Positions 21,815 to 33,518 of a DNA stretch of 64,000 bases are shown here, one piece after another. The stretch is taken from positions 1,595,330 to 1,659,329 of the forward strand of contig JAJEKV010000056.1 of assembly GCA_021234155.1 (NCBI GenBank). The letters are read 5' to 3'. Source of the stretch: Isoetes taiwanensis. Lineage: Eukaryota; Streptophyta; Lycopodiopsida; Isoetales; Isoetaceae. The position numbers and the translations under genes are program-made. Within the stretch, counting starts at the first letter, position 1, and each line of letters opens with the position of its first letter. The notes below the pieces were generated by a model. The model searched no databases, had not been told where the DNA came from, and saw nothing but the letters and a program-made list of their open reading frames with translations.

Positions 21815-22730
21815 GAAATTCGCTTAAGCGAATTTGGAAAATTCGCTGCTCCATCCTTGTAAATTGCCATCGCCCATTCTCTTCTTTCCTCCGATCTCTG
21901 CTCCGTGTCTCAGAAATTTTTCAATCCGGTGTTCTTTTGAAATATGGAGTATAAATTCTTCTCCATTGCCCTTCTGATTTCTGCTTCTTTCGTTTTGGGT
22001 ATTAATGCAAGACCTTCCCACCTCCGGCATCTCACAGAGCTTGTTCCTAACGCTCCTTTGATCTTGCCCTACCACAAAGGACCTCTTCTCGCCGGAAATG
22101 GAGCTCTGGATGTATACCTAATTTGGTATGGATCTTTCGGTGTTTCACAGAAATCTATTGTAAAAGATTTTTTTCTTTCTTTCTCTTCCAATGCCCAGAA
22201 ACAGCCATCTGTTAGTTCTTCGTGGAAAACTACTTCAGGATACAAGGATTTTGCTGGTCAATCTGTTGTAAAATCTGTTCAGCTGGCAGCGGAGGCAATA
22301 GATGCTTATTCTCTTGGAAAGAGTCTAAAGAAGATGGATTTAGAAGCTCTAGTGGAGAAAGACTTGAGTTCTCGCAGTTTTGCTGCAGATGCCAAGGTTT
22401 TGTATGTTGTGCTAACTTCTGATGATGTTTATGTTGAGGGATTTTGCATGCAGACTTGTGCTTCACATTCTTCTATAAAAAATGGCCAGAATCAAGAGAT
22501 GCCCTATGCTTGGGCTGGAAACCCTGCCACCCACTGAAATTTCAGTTGAAATTCGCTTAAGCGAATTTCAGTTTTTTTGGTAAAATTCACCTGAGCAGGC
22601 GTCCTGACGGATTCAGACAGCAGGCTGACACCATTTTCCGTCATCGAAATCTGAAATTCGCTTAAGCGAATTTCAAAAAAGTTGGATCTTTAAAGAATAT
22701 TCTTTTTTGAAATTCGCTTAAGTGAATTTC
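21815..22730. repeat. Family of 22-bp palindromes inside the Mutator-like element
   Basis: GAAATTCGCTTAAGCGAATT+TC is perfectly self-complementary. It is present intact at 22548-22569 and 22653-22674, and with single or few changes at 21815-21836, 22709-22730 and 21671-21691. A different palindrome (GAAAATCG...CGATTTTC) is at 21697-21718. They bracket the captured gene fragment and lie in the arms of the element. Confidence 0.85.
21944..22537 (+). CDS. EXL: EXORDIUM-like protein, 3'-truncated captured fragment
   Basis: A 197-codon intronless ORF. Residues 1-22 are a signal peptide (ALLISASFVLGINA). It then matches the phosphate-induced-1/EXORDIUM family, apoplastic proteins of brassinosteroid-linked growth: PLILPYHKGPLLAG, VYLIWYGSFG, KDFFLSF, SSWKTTSGYKDF, VLTSDDVYVEGFCMQTCASH, YAWAGNPAT. 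Family members are about 300 aa; the Cys-rich C-terminal third that should follow YAWAGN is missing and the ORF stops two codons later, exactly where the palindrome at 22548 begins. EXORDIUM genes usually lack introns, so capture from DNA is as likely as from RNA. It could still give a short secreted protein, but is best read as a transposon-captured fragment. ATG chosen because it gives the signal peptide. Confidence 0.8.
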   Translation: MEYKFFSIALLISASFVLGINARPSHLRHLTELVPNAPLILPYHKGPLLAGNGALDVYLIWYGSFGVSQKSIVKDFFLSFSSNAQKQPSVSSSWKTTSGYKDFAGQSVVKSVQLAAEAIDAYSLGKSLKKMDLEALVEKDLSSRSFAADAKVLYVVLTSDDVYVEGFCMQTCASHSSIKNGQNQEMPYAWAGNPATH

Positions 22731-23138
22731 GGCCCGCGATACCCCGATTTCGGGAGCCAAAAAAGGCACCGATTTCAATTCAGTCTGTAACGTAAGCCAC
22801 AATCATTTTTGATTGACTGCATCATTGACTTGGGCACCTTCGGCTCATAATCATATGATGACATGAAAAATGGGGTTTGACCCCATCTTAATTTGTGATG
22901 GAGGGTCGTGGTTATTGGGTTTTGGATATGCTTGGGTATATGCCTTTTTTGAATGGACAGGATTGAGCAATTATAGGATTGAACAATATGGTATTATCCA
23001 TAGTGATCTTTCCATATTTGAATCTTTTCTTTATCTGCAACAACCAGGAAGCAGTTTATTGTGTACCTCATCTTTGAGATAAACTAGATATCTTCTTATC
23101 ACTTGTAATAGCCAAGGGTTACATTCTGCAACTTGCAG

Positions 23139-23291
23139 GTTCTTCGCACGTCCCTAGAAGGAAAACTATTTCCTCAAAAACAGTAAGTATACTGCTAATT
23201 CAGTGTGAAATATTCTTCATGGATAAATAATAAGCTATTTAACAGGTCATCTGCAGCATTGGAAGATACATATATGGAATTAGATAAGTAG
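23139..23291 (+). other. Candidate last two exons of an unknown gene
   Basis: CAG/GTTCTTCGC...CAAAAACA/gtaagt (23139-23182) followed by aacag/GTCATCTGC...GATAAGTAG (23246-23291) would encode 29 residues, VLRTSLEGKLFPQKQ then a short acidic end. Good splice consensus at three borders is the only support; upstream exons were not found, and the 62-nt intron is near the plant minimum. Confidence 0.2.
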
Positions 23292-23331
23292 GGTTTTATG
23301 GGATATTTGCAGGCGGATAGAATGCACTTAC

Positions 23332-23372
23332 CTTCTAATGTCATCGTTGCCATGGCCTCCATGCAGTTCCAT
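23332..23372 (-). other. Candidate first coding exon on the minus strand
   Basis: ATG followed by 13 codons (MELHGGHGNDDIR) and a strong donor AAG/gtaagt. It lies on the TAF5 strand, upstream of the recognisable TAF5 exons and beyond the Mutator-like element, so it could be the original TAF5 first exon. No LisH exon was found between them, so this is a guess. Confidence 0.15.
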
Positions 23373-25440
23373 GTTCTTTTTCTCTTGAAACAAGAAAAAT
23401 ATCAATAAGATTAAAACGGAGGAGGAACATTAGGTTATTGTTTGAACTAGATACAAAAATTTGTACTTTATATCTTCTATAAGCAAGAGACATGATTTAT
23501 ATGCTGCTAGAGCTTAGCTGAATCCTTCAGTTCAACTAGATTTTAGTTTTTTTTTTTTAACAACAAAAATATAACATTCAGGTATATAAGGAGGCCTCCA
23601 GCAGCCTACCTACACTAATCACTATCATAAAAAAGCCTTGTATTAACAAGATACCCAAAGGGTATCGAAAAAACCTATATAGTAAAAAATATAAGTCCAA
23701 ACAATCAGCATTTTTTTAAAGATGAATCTAGATACAGTTCGAGTGCAAAAGCCATATGAACTTTAGATATGCCTTAGTTAAAATGCTGTATTTTAGTTAG
23801 AATACTATATTTCTACGGGAAAGATCCTGCCAAGGATCTAACTACAATAGGCCGCTCCAGAATGTGCAAGAATACAACTTAAAAACATCGCATTCGTTGC
23901 CTCTGAGAGCCCTTTTTATTCTTTGATCCCGATTTGAGAAGGTGGAATTAAAGACTTCTACAACCAGACCTCCAAAGTTAATTTCTAGTACCAAAATTTT
24001 AATTCACATGTTCACTATTTAAATATTAGCATCAAATCCATGGTGTCTACCCATCATTATTAGAGGATTACATGATTTCTTAATGCAAAATTTAATCACA
24101 ATTGTAGTAGAGCCATATCTGCATTAAAATACAAGTGGTGGTCTGAGCTTTCCCTGCTAAGCAGTACAGGTAAGATCATATTCAATACAAACTAGTATTA
24201 TCACAAACAACCCGCTAGGCCCCATCATAGGTGTTACATGCCAAGGTCCTAAAGGAAAACTAATTAGAGTTCTAAAATATTATAATCAGAACATGCAGCC
24301 AAATATTACTATAGTTAAAAGAGCTTTAACTGCCCTAGATTTTGAATACAAGTAAAATACCATTTCTGGGTAGTAGTAGTAGCAACATGCACAACCCATG
24401 AAACACAGCATGCACGAGACCTTTTGTCAGGCCAATCCAACATAATAAAATCTAAAGCACAGCTGCCTTACACAACAATATCTAGACCAATATCAGTAGT
24501 TAAGAATACATCCCTATAAAATGTCATGCCATGCAAATGTTGGTCAAGGACCTTAAAGGCTCTAAGATGCGTCAATTTTGAAGGTTATTAGATCTTGCAT
24601 AGTACTCCCTAAAATAAGGTAGTAGTAGCTGCATGTACACACTATTGATCAAAGCCTGTGTGAGGGCAGTGGTGTGAGGGCAGTGTCAGACAACTAAACC
24701 TACAACAGATCAAATTTATTAGTACAAATAGCTACTCTTAACTTGTGCAATAATCAAAGCCTTATGCGTTATTGCAACAGTGTGGAAACTAATTCTAGAT
24801 TGTGCTATAAAGCACAAAATGCAGACCAACATGCACAAATGTGTAAGCCAAAAGAACTTAAGATAGAGTTGTTAATGGCCAAACACAGAACACAATTTGC
24901 TTCAAAATAGGTTGGAATAGAAAAGAAGTGGCTTCCACAAGAGGCTAATAAACGTATTATATAAGAGCTTAAAAAATGCATTTGCATCAAAATTATTCTG
25001 AGCAACAAGAGAATGTACTAGTCTAACATTTTTACCTCTTAACGCAACTGCAGAAGGGAGTATGCCAAATGGGATAGAAAGACGTTGGGCATGCTGTTGA
25101 GAATTCTCAAAATTGACCCACCAGTGTTGAAAATCTTAAATCTGATGGGGCATAAAATGTAAGACGGACCCTGGAGACAGAAATCGAAGAACAAGGAGAT
25201 ACCTTTCGTTAACATGCAGGGCGACCAATTTAGCACCATTCCAAAGAATCTGTGAAAAAAATATGCCCTAGAATAACAATGCTTAGATGGTGCCTCCGTC
25301 ATAACGCAACGCATTGATCTGCCCTCCTGATCGCCTCGGCGCCACAAACTGCTCGAAGTTGCCAACATGCCGTGAACTCCAAAGTCTCGAAAAATAATAA
25401 TTTTTGAAAAAAAAAAACATATGCAAAGTGAAATAGAAAC

Positions 25441-25535
25441 AAGGTGCTGCGCACGGAGGGTTGCCCTCCATGGCTCGAGGGTGAAGTGGCTTAAATCATA
25501 CTTCAAAGTCATGTTTTCACAATCAATCAAAATTG
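25441..25535 (+). repeat. Dispersed repeat A, copy 2
   Basis: Reverse-oriented partner of 311-409. Reads GGAGGGTTGCCCTCC, CGAGGGTGAAGTGGCTTAAA, TCATACTTCAAAG, CAATCAATCAA in order. Confidence 0.65.
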
Positions 25536-26519
25536 CTACTTCAAAATAATACAATACTTGATACAATGACTTTTTGAAAATTGGCCTGAAGAAATCTAGT
25601 CCTCATCATGGAACAAGGATTGCAAAAGCATAAGGACAAGTCTAATAGAGCAGAGAATGGAAATACATGTTCAAGCAGTAATCTTGCCTCTAACCGTGAC
25701 AAGACATGTAGGTCGTGTCATGTGTATATTGCTTAGAAAAAGGGCATATAAGGTTGTTGACGTGAAGCTAGATTTCTTAAGTTGAAGTTGGAATTATATA
25801 GGTATAAAAAAGTGGCATACGATGTTAAATGGTAGTGAGCATAAGATGTTAACCAATAGTTCCTTGTATAGAGATGATTTTGTTGAGGTTGTTGATGTAT
25901 GCGGTGGTTTGTTCTAACACAGAAATTGGAATTATATAGGCGTAATGAAGAATGTCAATTAATAGCCTTGTTTGTAGGAAAGTGACATTCTGTACATTGT
26001 CTTCATTGAGTGTTACAACTATGAACTTGCACTTCTTTATCTAAGGGTCAACTCCCTCTGCTGTCAAAGATTTGCAGAGCCTTTATTTCTGTAATGGTAG
26101 GTAGGACACTAAACCTTAGCACACACACATCCCTATCTGCCAAACACTAGCTATGCACTGGAATGCAGATATGCATAAACTAATGTATGGGTTTGACCTA
26201 GCCTACACGGAGGTAAATGAAGCGCCTTCTTTACAAAATCCTTTTGTTTTTCTGGGTTCGATATGGAATTTTTTTTTAAAGTAAAGTTTCAATTTCCTTT
26301 TGAAAAATATTTCTATCCTTCAGAAGCATTTTCATTATATTATTCAATGACATTCTGTTAGATATAAATAAATTTGATAAATATTTGTGACTTTCAAAAA
26401 GAGTACTATGAATGAAAGTATATAATGAACTATTTCCTACCAAGGGGGCCAACGATAGACGGTAACTCCCCCCCGAACACGGCTTACAATTTTCATCGTA
26501 CAGAAGATCCTGAGTTTGA

Positions 26520-27633
<1,114 letters not shown>

Positions 27634-27640
<7 letters not shown>

Positions 27641-27720
27641 TCCCTGAACATATACGACACTCGGACGTATACATATGGGGACTTTCCCCTCCCATGGCAA
27701 CCAACTCACCACGAGCAGGG
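27634..27720 (-). repeat. 87-bp fragment of the array 5' ORF
   Basis: From GTGACGCTCCCTGAACATAT to CACGAGCAGGG this is nearly identical to part of each array unit (for example 38190-38277 and 55688-55775), where it encodes the ARGELVAMGGESP...CRICSGSV stretch of the 5' ORF on the minus strand. Here it is cut off on both sides, lying between the LINE and the putative LTR. Confidence 0.8.
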
Positions 27721-29203
27721 CCCTCCGTCTAACTCGGGCCATCTATAGAAAGATGCTCGAGTGAAGGACACAGAGGGGTCATTCGGCCCACGCCTTCAAT
27801 GGGGCTCCTATGTCGCGGAAGCGTGAATACAAGGTTAGCACACATCATAATCATATCATAAAATACCACCACGAAGGGTGGCACATCCATCCAAGTGACA
27901 ACAACAAAGAAGATGCATTTAATACTAGGGAAAACACCCAAATCCCTGGTACTACCCCGGCTCAGACTCTAGTGAGGATCGACTGACGGTTAGGTCTCAA
28001 GAGATCAGCAGACCGAATCTTGACATGGCGTTGGCTGGCATAGAACATCGGCTAGGGTTGTCCACTCCATCCGCCCCTCCTGTGCACACTTTGCGGATGA
28101 GTCCAATCATGCTATGGCGTCACTATAGCCTTCCGGAGACGCAGACTCAAGGTATCACCCTTCGAGCCTACTCCAGGGTTCATGAAGCCCCGTCCGATGA
28201 GGCAGGTCAGGGAAGTGTCCCCTTCTAGGATCACAGTGGTTCCATGGGTGAGCTAGAGAATACGTGCCGCATCAGCGACCCCCGCATCCGTACCCGACTT
28301 ACTCACCCTAAATCTACTCAAAGCACAGGGTGCCCCATACGGGTCACACCTCTGCACCCAGGGAGTGTCAGACCCATACCCGGCCCTCTACGTGACCGGC
28401 TATCAGGCCTAGCCCACTGTAGGAGTCTCAGGAGCCTTTTATGTTCGTGCAAGACCCCACCCCCACTTCACTACTGCGTCCCTTATCTGGTGCTAAGCAA
28501 TTCCATAGCATCCACGACTCGGTGGTCTCTTGTGCACAGGCCGCATTAATTGGGAATTAAAGGAGCTACTAGAAGCATACTAAAGCATATGGCACAGAGG
28601 TCTCTACCCGCCTCTAATCCCTGCTTTATGGAAGTTTAACAGAGCTAACGTAATCCATAATTGAAATGTAATCTTAAATACCAAAGAAGGGTTAATCCTA
28701 AGTAAGAACAACCAGAGAAGACTCAAAGAACTTAACTGAAGCTCTATCCTTACAGATATCACTAGATTATCTACTAACCCGAGTTTCGACTTGATCCATT
28801 GTCATGAGGCGCCTCCATCTCTCAGAATCTGGGTGTTCAACAACCACGGGGTGATCAGCAACAGTTCCAGGTACTTGGGCGCTCAGCTGCTCCTTCCTCT
28901 GGGCCGGTTTTGGGTGAGATGGGGGTAGTGATCCACCTTGATGGCCCCAATTAGCATTCCCCATGCTGGTCAATCGAGTTTGGCCAGGTGGCGCCTTCCC
29001 AAACCATTAATTAACTTAATTAATCCACTTAGATATTAATTCCTTAATTATGGGTTATTATCCTTAATAATTAAATTAGCATAGCTAATTTAATCCCTTT
29101 TAGGTCAACTCCCTAGGTTACAATACCCCATGGTGGCATACCTTTACTGGGTGACGTGTCAGTATATTTATACGTATACCGTATAAATACTTGGAACGTC
29201 ACA
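27721..29203 (-). mobile_element. Putative 3' LTR of the chromodomain gypsy element
   Basis: Follows the polypurine tract on the minus strand and begins TGTGACGTTCCAAGTATTTA, a typical LTR start; the first 70 bp contain a palindromic TATAAATATAC/GTATACG region. It is non-coding and unlike the array. Its inner end is uncertain: no second LTR exists in the window for comparison, so the low-coordinate border is set where array-related sequence begins. Confidence 0.5.
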
Positions 29204-29216
29204 TTCCCCCCTCCTT
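29204..29216 (-). other. Polypurine tract
   Basis: Minus strand AAGGAGGGGGGAA directly before the TG of the putative LTR, the primer site for plus-strand DNA synthesis in LTR retrotransposons. Confidence 0.8.
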
Positions 29217-29663
29217 AGAAATAATGCTGTCCTCAGCATTGGGGTTAGATATAAAAATAGGAAATTATATTATGAAGGAAGGTATTTCCTTATTTCCGAA
29301 GGTAATACATTGAAAATTTTAAAGTTTGAAACAGTTTAAGCACGCAGGTGCATTTCACATGATCATCACAAGAAAAAAGTTCAAGGACCGAAGTCCAATA
29401 TCAACATCAGAGTAACAAAAGGACAAGACGTGTAGACAAAATAAAACTGGAGAAGTCGGGTCATCAGCAACCCTCTATACATGGGCAGGTCACGTACTGC
29501 TCACTGGCCTGCACATGTGAATACATTAGTATATGTAGATAATATAAATAGGTTGTGGTTGAAGGGACCACCTCGGAACCTATCATGCCTATGGTTCGCA
29601 ATTCATTGCGGCGTAAGGAATGGTCAGGTTCCTATTATAGCCAAGATGAACGCGGCCTAACAA

Positions 29664-30413
29664 CTACATGCTTTCCAAGCAATTCGCGGTCATGTCCACA
29701 TTGATAGTACACCACGTCCTAGGGAACATGAAGGTGATCCCATCATCGGTGACTATTATCAAGTACGATGCATCTACCCCTGTACTGCATGATTCTCGGC
29801 GAATCAAGCCTTCAAGCTTACCGCCGGGAGCGGGGTTGATAGCATCGTTGATGGTGCGGCCTTGAGATTCCCGCATGAAGTCCGGATAGTGCTTCTGAAG
29901 GTCTATTTCCATCACCCACGTAGCATCCTCAACTGGCAAGTGTTTCCACTTGACCAAGTATTGCAGCATTTGGATCCTTCTGGTCTGTTTATATGCTCGA
30001 TCAAGAAGAGCTTCAGGCACTATATCTAAATGCTCTTCTGTCATTTCAAGTAGGGTGGGTGTATCCAAGATCTCCTCTGGATCTGGGGTGTGCTGCTTTA
30101 GAAGACTCACATGAAAGACCTTGTGGATCTTCAAGCGGGGTGGCAATTCCAGGCGATATGCCTGTTCCCCAACACGTTCAGTGATTTTGAACGGCCCAGC
30201 CCATCTGGGTGCCAGCTTCTTGCAGTTATCAATCTTAAGCTTGGCTTGTTTTACCTTAATCTTAAGCCAAACCGATTCACCCACCTGGAAGACTCGTGGT
30301 GTTCTGTGCTTATCCGCTACACTCTTCTGGCGACTGCGTGCAGCCAATAAGTACCTACGGACTTCTTCAACCAAAGCTTGCATCTCCAAGAGGAGTTGTT
30401 GAGAAACCTCCAC
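29664..30413 (-). pseudogene. Gypsy pol C-terminal region with chromodomain
   Basis: 249-codon frame. The first part is the integrase C-terminal region (ADKHRTPRVFQVGESVWLKI, APRWAGPFKI, HKVFHVSLLK). Residues about 125-175 are a chromodomain (PEALLDRAYKQTRR, LVKWKHLPVEDATWVME), which in chromodomain gypsy elements steers integration toward particular chromatin. About 70 residues with no recognised domain follow before the stop at 29664. Separated from the integrase core by a frame change near 30420. Confidence 0.85.
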
Positions 30414-31572
30414 TTTAGAAAGGGGTTATGCCATGTGTCTGGAGTAAGGCATTGATAACCATAATTTATCATGAAGGGAGACATTTGGGAGGACTCCTGT
30501 TTCATACTGTTATAGGCAAACTCGACCAGATAAATATAGTCAGCCCATTGTGATTGCTTACTCCACACATAACTGCGTAGCATGTCCTCTATAATACGAT
30601 TGGTACGCTCTGTCTGACCATCCGTCTGAGGATGATATGCCGTACTCATAGCAAGGCAAAAAAATCTTTCCAGAATGCACTTACGAATTTGGGGTCCCTG
30701 TCGGATACAATAACTCGTGGCATTCCGTGCAATCTGAAGATCTCTTTTGCAAAAAGCAGAGCGGTATCGAAGGCTGTATCCGTGGTACGACATGGCAAGA
30801 AATGAGCCATTTTCGACAATTTGTCGACCACTACCATCAATGCATCATATCCGCGGAGAGTACGTGGAAGGCCCACAATGAAATCCATGGTTATTACTTC
30901 CCACTTAGCGTTGGGCACGTCCAGAGGTTGCAACTCTCCTGGAATCCTTAATTGCTCAGCCTTGGTTTGCTGACACACCTGACACTGCTTAATGTACCTA
31001 GCAATGTCCTTCTTCATAGAAGGCCAGAAATAACTGGAGTGGATCTTAAAGTAGGTCTTCATAAAACCTGCATGTCCAGCTATAGGGCTGTTGTGCGTGT
31101 CATGGAGAATTAGCTTACGTACTCCTGAAGTCTCAGGTATACACAACTTATCCTTGTAATATAACAAGTTGCCCTCTTTCTTATACGAACGGAAAGCGTC
31201 ACGTTCTTTATCTGTGTGTGCGTCCTTATTCAAACTATCCCAAGCATCACGGAACTCGGGATCTGTGGTCAAGGTTTGCTCTATCTGTTTTCCGAACTCA
31301 CTGATGAGTGTGGAAATCGCGTTACAATGGGTTCGGGTTACCAAGGGATGGCGTGACAACGCATCCGCAACCACATTGTGCTTCCCAGGCTTATACATAA
31401 TCTCAAAATCATATTCCTCCAGAAATTCCATCCATCTTCTCTGGCGAAGGTTGAGATTGGGCTGGGTTGTTAGATAACGGAGACTCTGATGATCCGTATC
31501 CAGTTGGAATCTTCTATCAAGAAGGTAGTGTCTCCATATACTCAGCTCCACCGGTAGCAATCTTACTGGCAT
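30317..31572 (-). pseudogene. Gypsy RNase H end and integrase
   Basis: The frame 31572-30646 (308 codons) begins in RNase H (DTDHQSLRYL) and continues through MYKPGKHNVVADALSRH into the integrase zinc-binding HHCC box (HDTHNSPIAGH ... CQVCQQTK, about residues 163-200) and catalytic core (MDFIVGLP with the first Asp; VSDRDPKF with the second). The frame then changes: the part with the catalytic Glu region (AYHPQTDGQTERTNRIIED) lies in the overlapping frame 30793-30317. So all catalytic blocks are present but not in one frame. Confidence 0.85.
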
Positions 31573-32824
31573 CCATTGCTACTAATTTATCCTTTTCAGG
31601 ATCAGGCAATGTGAGGACTGGTGCTGACGTTAAAGCATCCTTGAGCTTCTGAAAACCTCCTTGAACCTTTGCTTTCCAATGCTCAATCCAATCCTTGACC
31701 TTCTCATGCTTTGTAAGATCAGTAAGAAGTGCTGCAATCTTTGCGAAATCCTTAACAAATTTCCGGTAGTACCCTGCCAAACTCAAGAAACTTCGGACCT
31801 CGGAAACATTAGCTGGGATGGGCCAATCCTTTACTGCCTCTATCTTTGCTGGGTCGGTAGCAATTCCCTCTGCTGAAATGACATGTCCCAAATAATCCAC
31901 CTTCGGAGTGGCAAACTTACACTTAGAGAACTTGGCAAAGAGCTGGTGACGTCTTAGCTTTTGTAGGGCCAACCGAAGATGTTTCTCATGCTCCTCCAGA
32001 GTCTTACTGTAGATGAGAATGTCATCAAAGAAAATAACAACAAAATCATCCAAGTATTGTCGGAAGACATCATTCATCAATCGCATGAAAGTTGCGGGGG
32101 CATTAGTTAATCCAAAAGGCATAACGGTAAACTCATAATGCCCGTATCGAGTGCGAAAGGCAGATTTATGAATGTCCTCCTCTTTAATTCTTATCTGATG
32201 ATATCCGGAGCGTAAGTCAATCTTTGAGAAGTATCTGGCCCCTTGCAACTGATCCATAAGGTCGTCTGCTCTAGGCAAAGCATAGCGGTTCTTGATGGTA
32301 TGCTTATTGAGCTGGCGATAGTCAATACACATTCTCAAGGAACCATCCTTCTTCTTAATAAAAAGGATAGGAGCGCCAAAAGGCGAAACACTAGGCCGAA
32401 TGAAGCCTAGGTTTAATAGCTCCTGAAGTTGCTTCTTAAGCTCGGCCAATTCAGGGGGACTCATACGGTACGGGGCCTTACTAGTAGGCTTAGTACCTGG
32501 TTCCAAAGCTATCTCACATTCTACCCCTCTGAATGGAGGAAGTTTCTGGATCTCGTCGGGAAAGAGATCACTAAACTCCCTAAGAAGATTAGCAATGCTT
32601 TCTGGCAATGCATCAACTACTTGCTTCTGTTTAGCAGCTGATTCAATGGATGCAAGTCTGATGACACAAAGTAGGTTATCCTTGCGTATAGCCTTACTTA
32701 ACTGCCTGATGGACATAGACTGCACAATAGGGTTTAATGGATCACCTTTTATAGTTACGCGGGCTCCATTAGCTGCGTTGAAGGTAATTGGCTTTTGCAG
32801 ATGCCAAAAATTCCATACCAACAA
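31517..32824 (-). pseudogene. Gypsy reverse transcriptase and start of RNase H
   Basis: 435-codon frame. RT blocks in order: [19 protein letters not shown] (about 108-126), [33 protein letters not shown] with the first catalytic Asp at about 203, [18 protein letters not shown], and [10 protein letters not shown] at 265-274, where Phe-Phe replaces the more usual Tyr/Phe-Val/Ile. Then YLGHVIS and the tether to RNase H ([10 protein letters not shown]). The first 20 codons are out of the element's protease frame because about 30 bp present in array copies (CGCTTTTCGCAGTCG side) are missing at 32787. Unlike the array units this copy has no stop before FFDD. Confidence 0.88.
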
Positions 32825-33066
32825 TCAGATCATATTTGCCAATATCCATTAACTCGGCACCCAATGCAACGGGTGCACTTGGCAGCCATTTTAAGGTTAA
32901 TGCGACGGCCATGAGTATGTCTGATTTTACCACTGGCTAAGGTGACCGGTTTCGGTCGGGACCTCAAAGTCTCAAGGTGCAATACCTGGGCCATTCTAGG
33001 AGAAGCAAAATTATTGTGTACTTCCCGTATCCATAAGAATTATAAAAGGCTTACTGTCTACTTGAC

Positions 33067-33518
33067 CTATGGTGGAAATAATAAAGCGGTGACTTTCAAA
33101 GCATTGCCGGTTTCTATGGCTGCAAGGATATGGGACTCACCGTGAATATACTGGGGAGCCTCCTCCTCGACAGGTAGAGTGGACTCGAGGTCATCCCAAT
33201 CGAGGTCGGCCATGGCCAGCTGGGCAGTCTGCGTGACATAAGGACAACCGCATGAAGTGCCGGGCCGCATACACTGTAACATGCCTTATCTCGGGCGAGC
33301 TGTTCTCGAGCCTCTTTGGGAATAGGCGTAAGAGGTTCGAACTTCCTTACCGACATTGTTTGGTTTGTCGGGCATGTTGAAGGTGACTTTCTTTTCTGGC
33401 GGCCGCTAGAGCCCGGACTTCGGTGAACGGCCCTTATAAGGTGTGTACGGGCGTGGCTGCGTACAAGTAAAGTAAGAGGCGGGGTGCTGGTATTGGTTTC
33501 GTGGTGCGTCCTCTTCAA
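33067..33518 (-). pseudogene. Gypsy nucleocapsid and protease start, terminal copy
   Basis: Overlapping frames hold the linker before the zinc knuckle, the remnant of the CCHC knuckle (CMRPGTSCGC; the His and last Cys spacing are broken here but intact at about 48620-48560), and the acidic stretch DLDWDDLESTLPVEEEAP. The aspartic protease motif LMDTG is expected near 33045. Confidence 0.65.

Larger units (their letters stand above)
21630..22771 (+). mobile_element. Mutator-like (Pack-MULE type) element carrying an EXORDIUM fragment
   Basis: The ends are inverted repeats: left TTTTTTGGCACCCGAAATCG GGGTAT... (from about 21636) pairs with right ATACCCCGATTTCGGGAGCC AAAAAA (to about 22764), with similarity extending inward through a palindrome at each side. 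Immediately outside lies ATTTCAATTC on both sides (21620-21629 and 22772-22781), a 10-bp direct repeat; Mutator-like elements make 9-11-bp duplications. Between the ends is a fragment of a host gene and no transposase, which is the definition of a Pack-MULE. The element is 1142 bp. What would lower confidence: absence of other copies in the genome, or an orthologous empty site lacking a single ATTTCAATTC. Confidence 0.75.
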
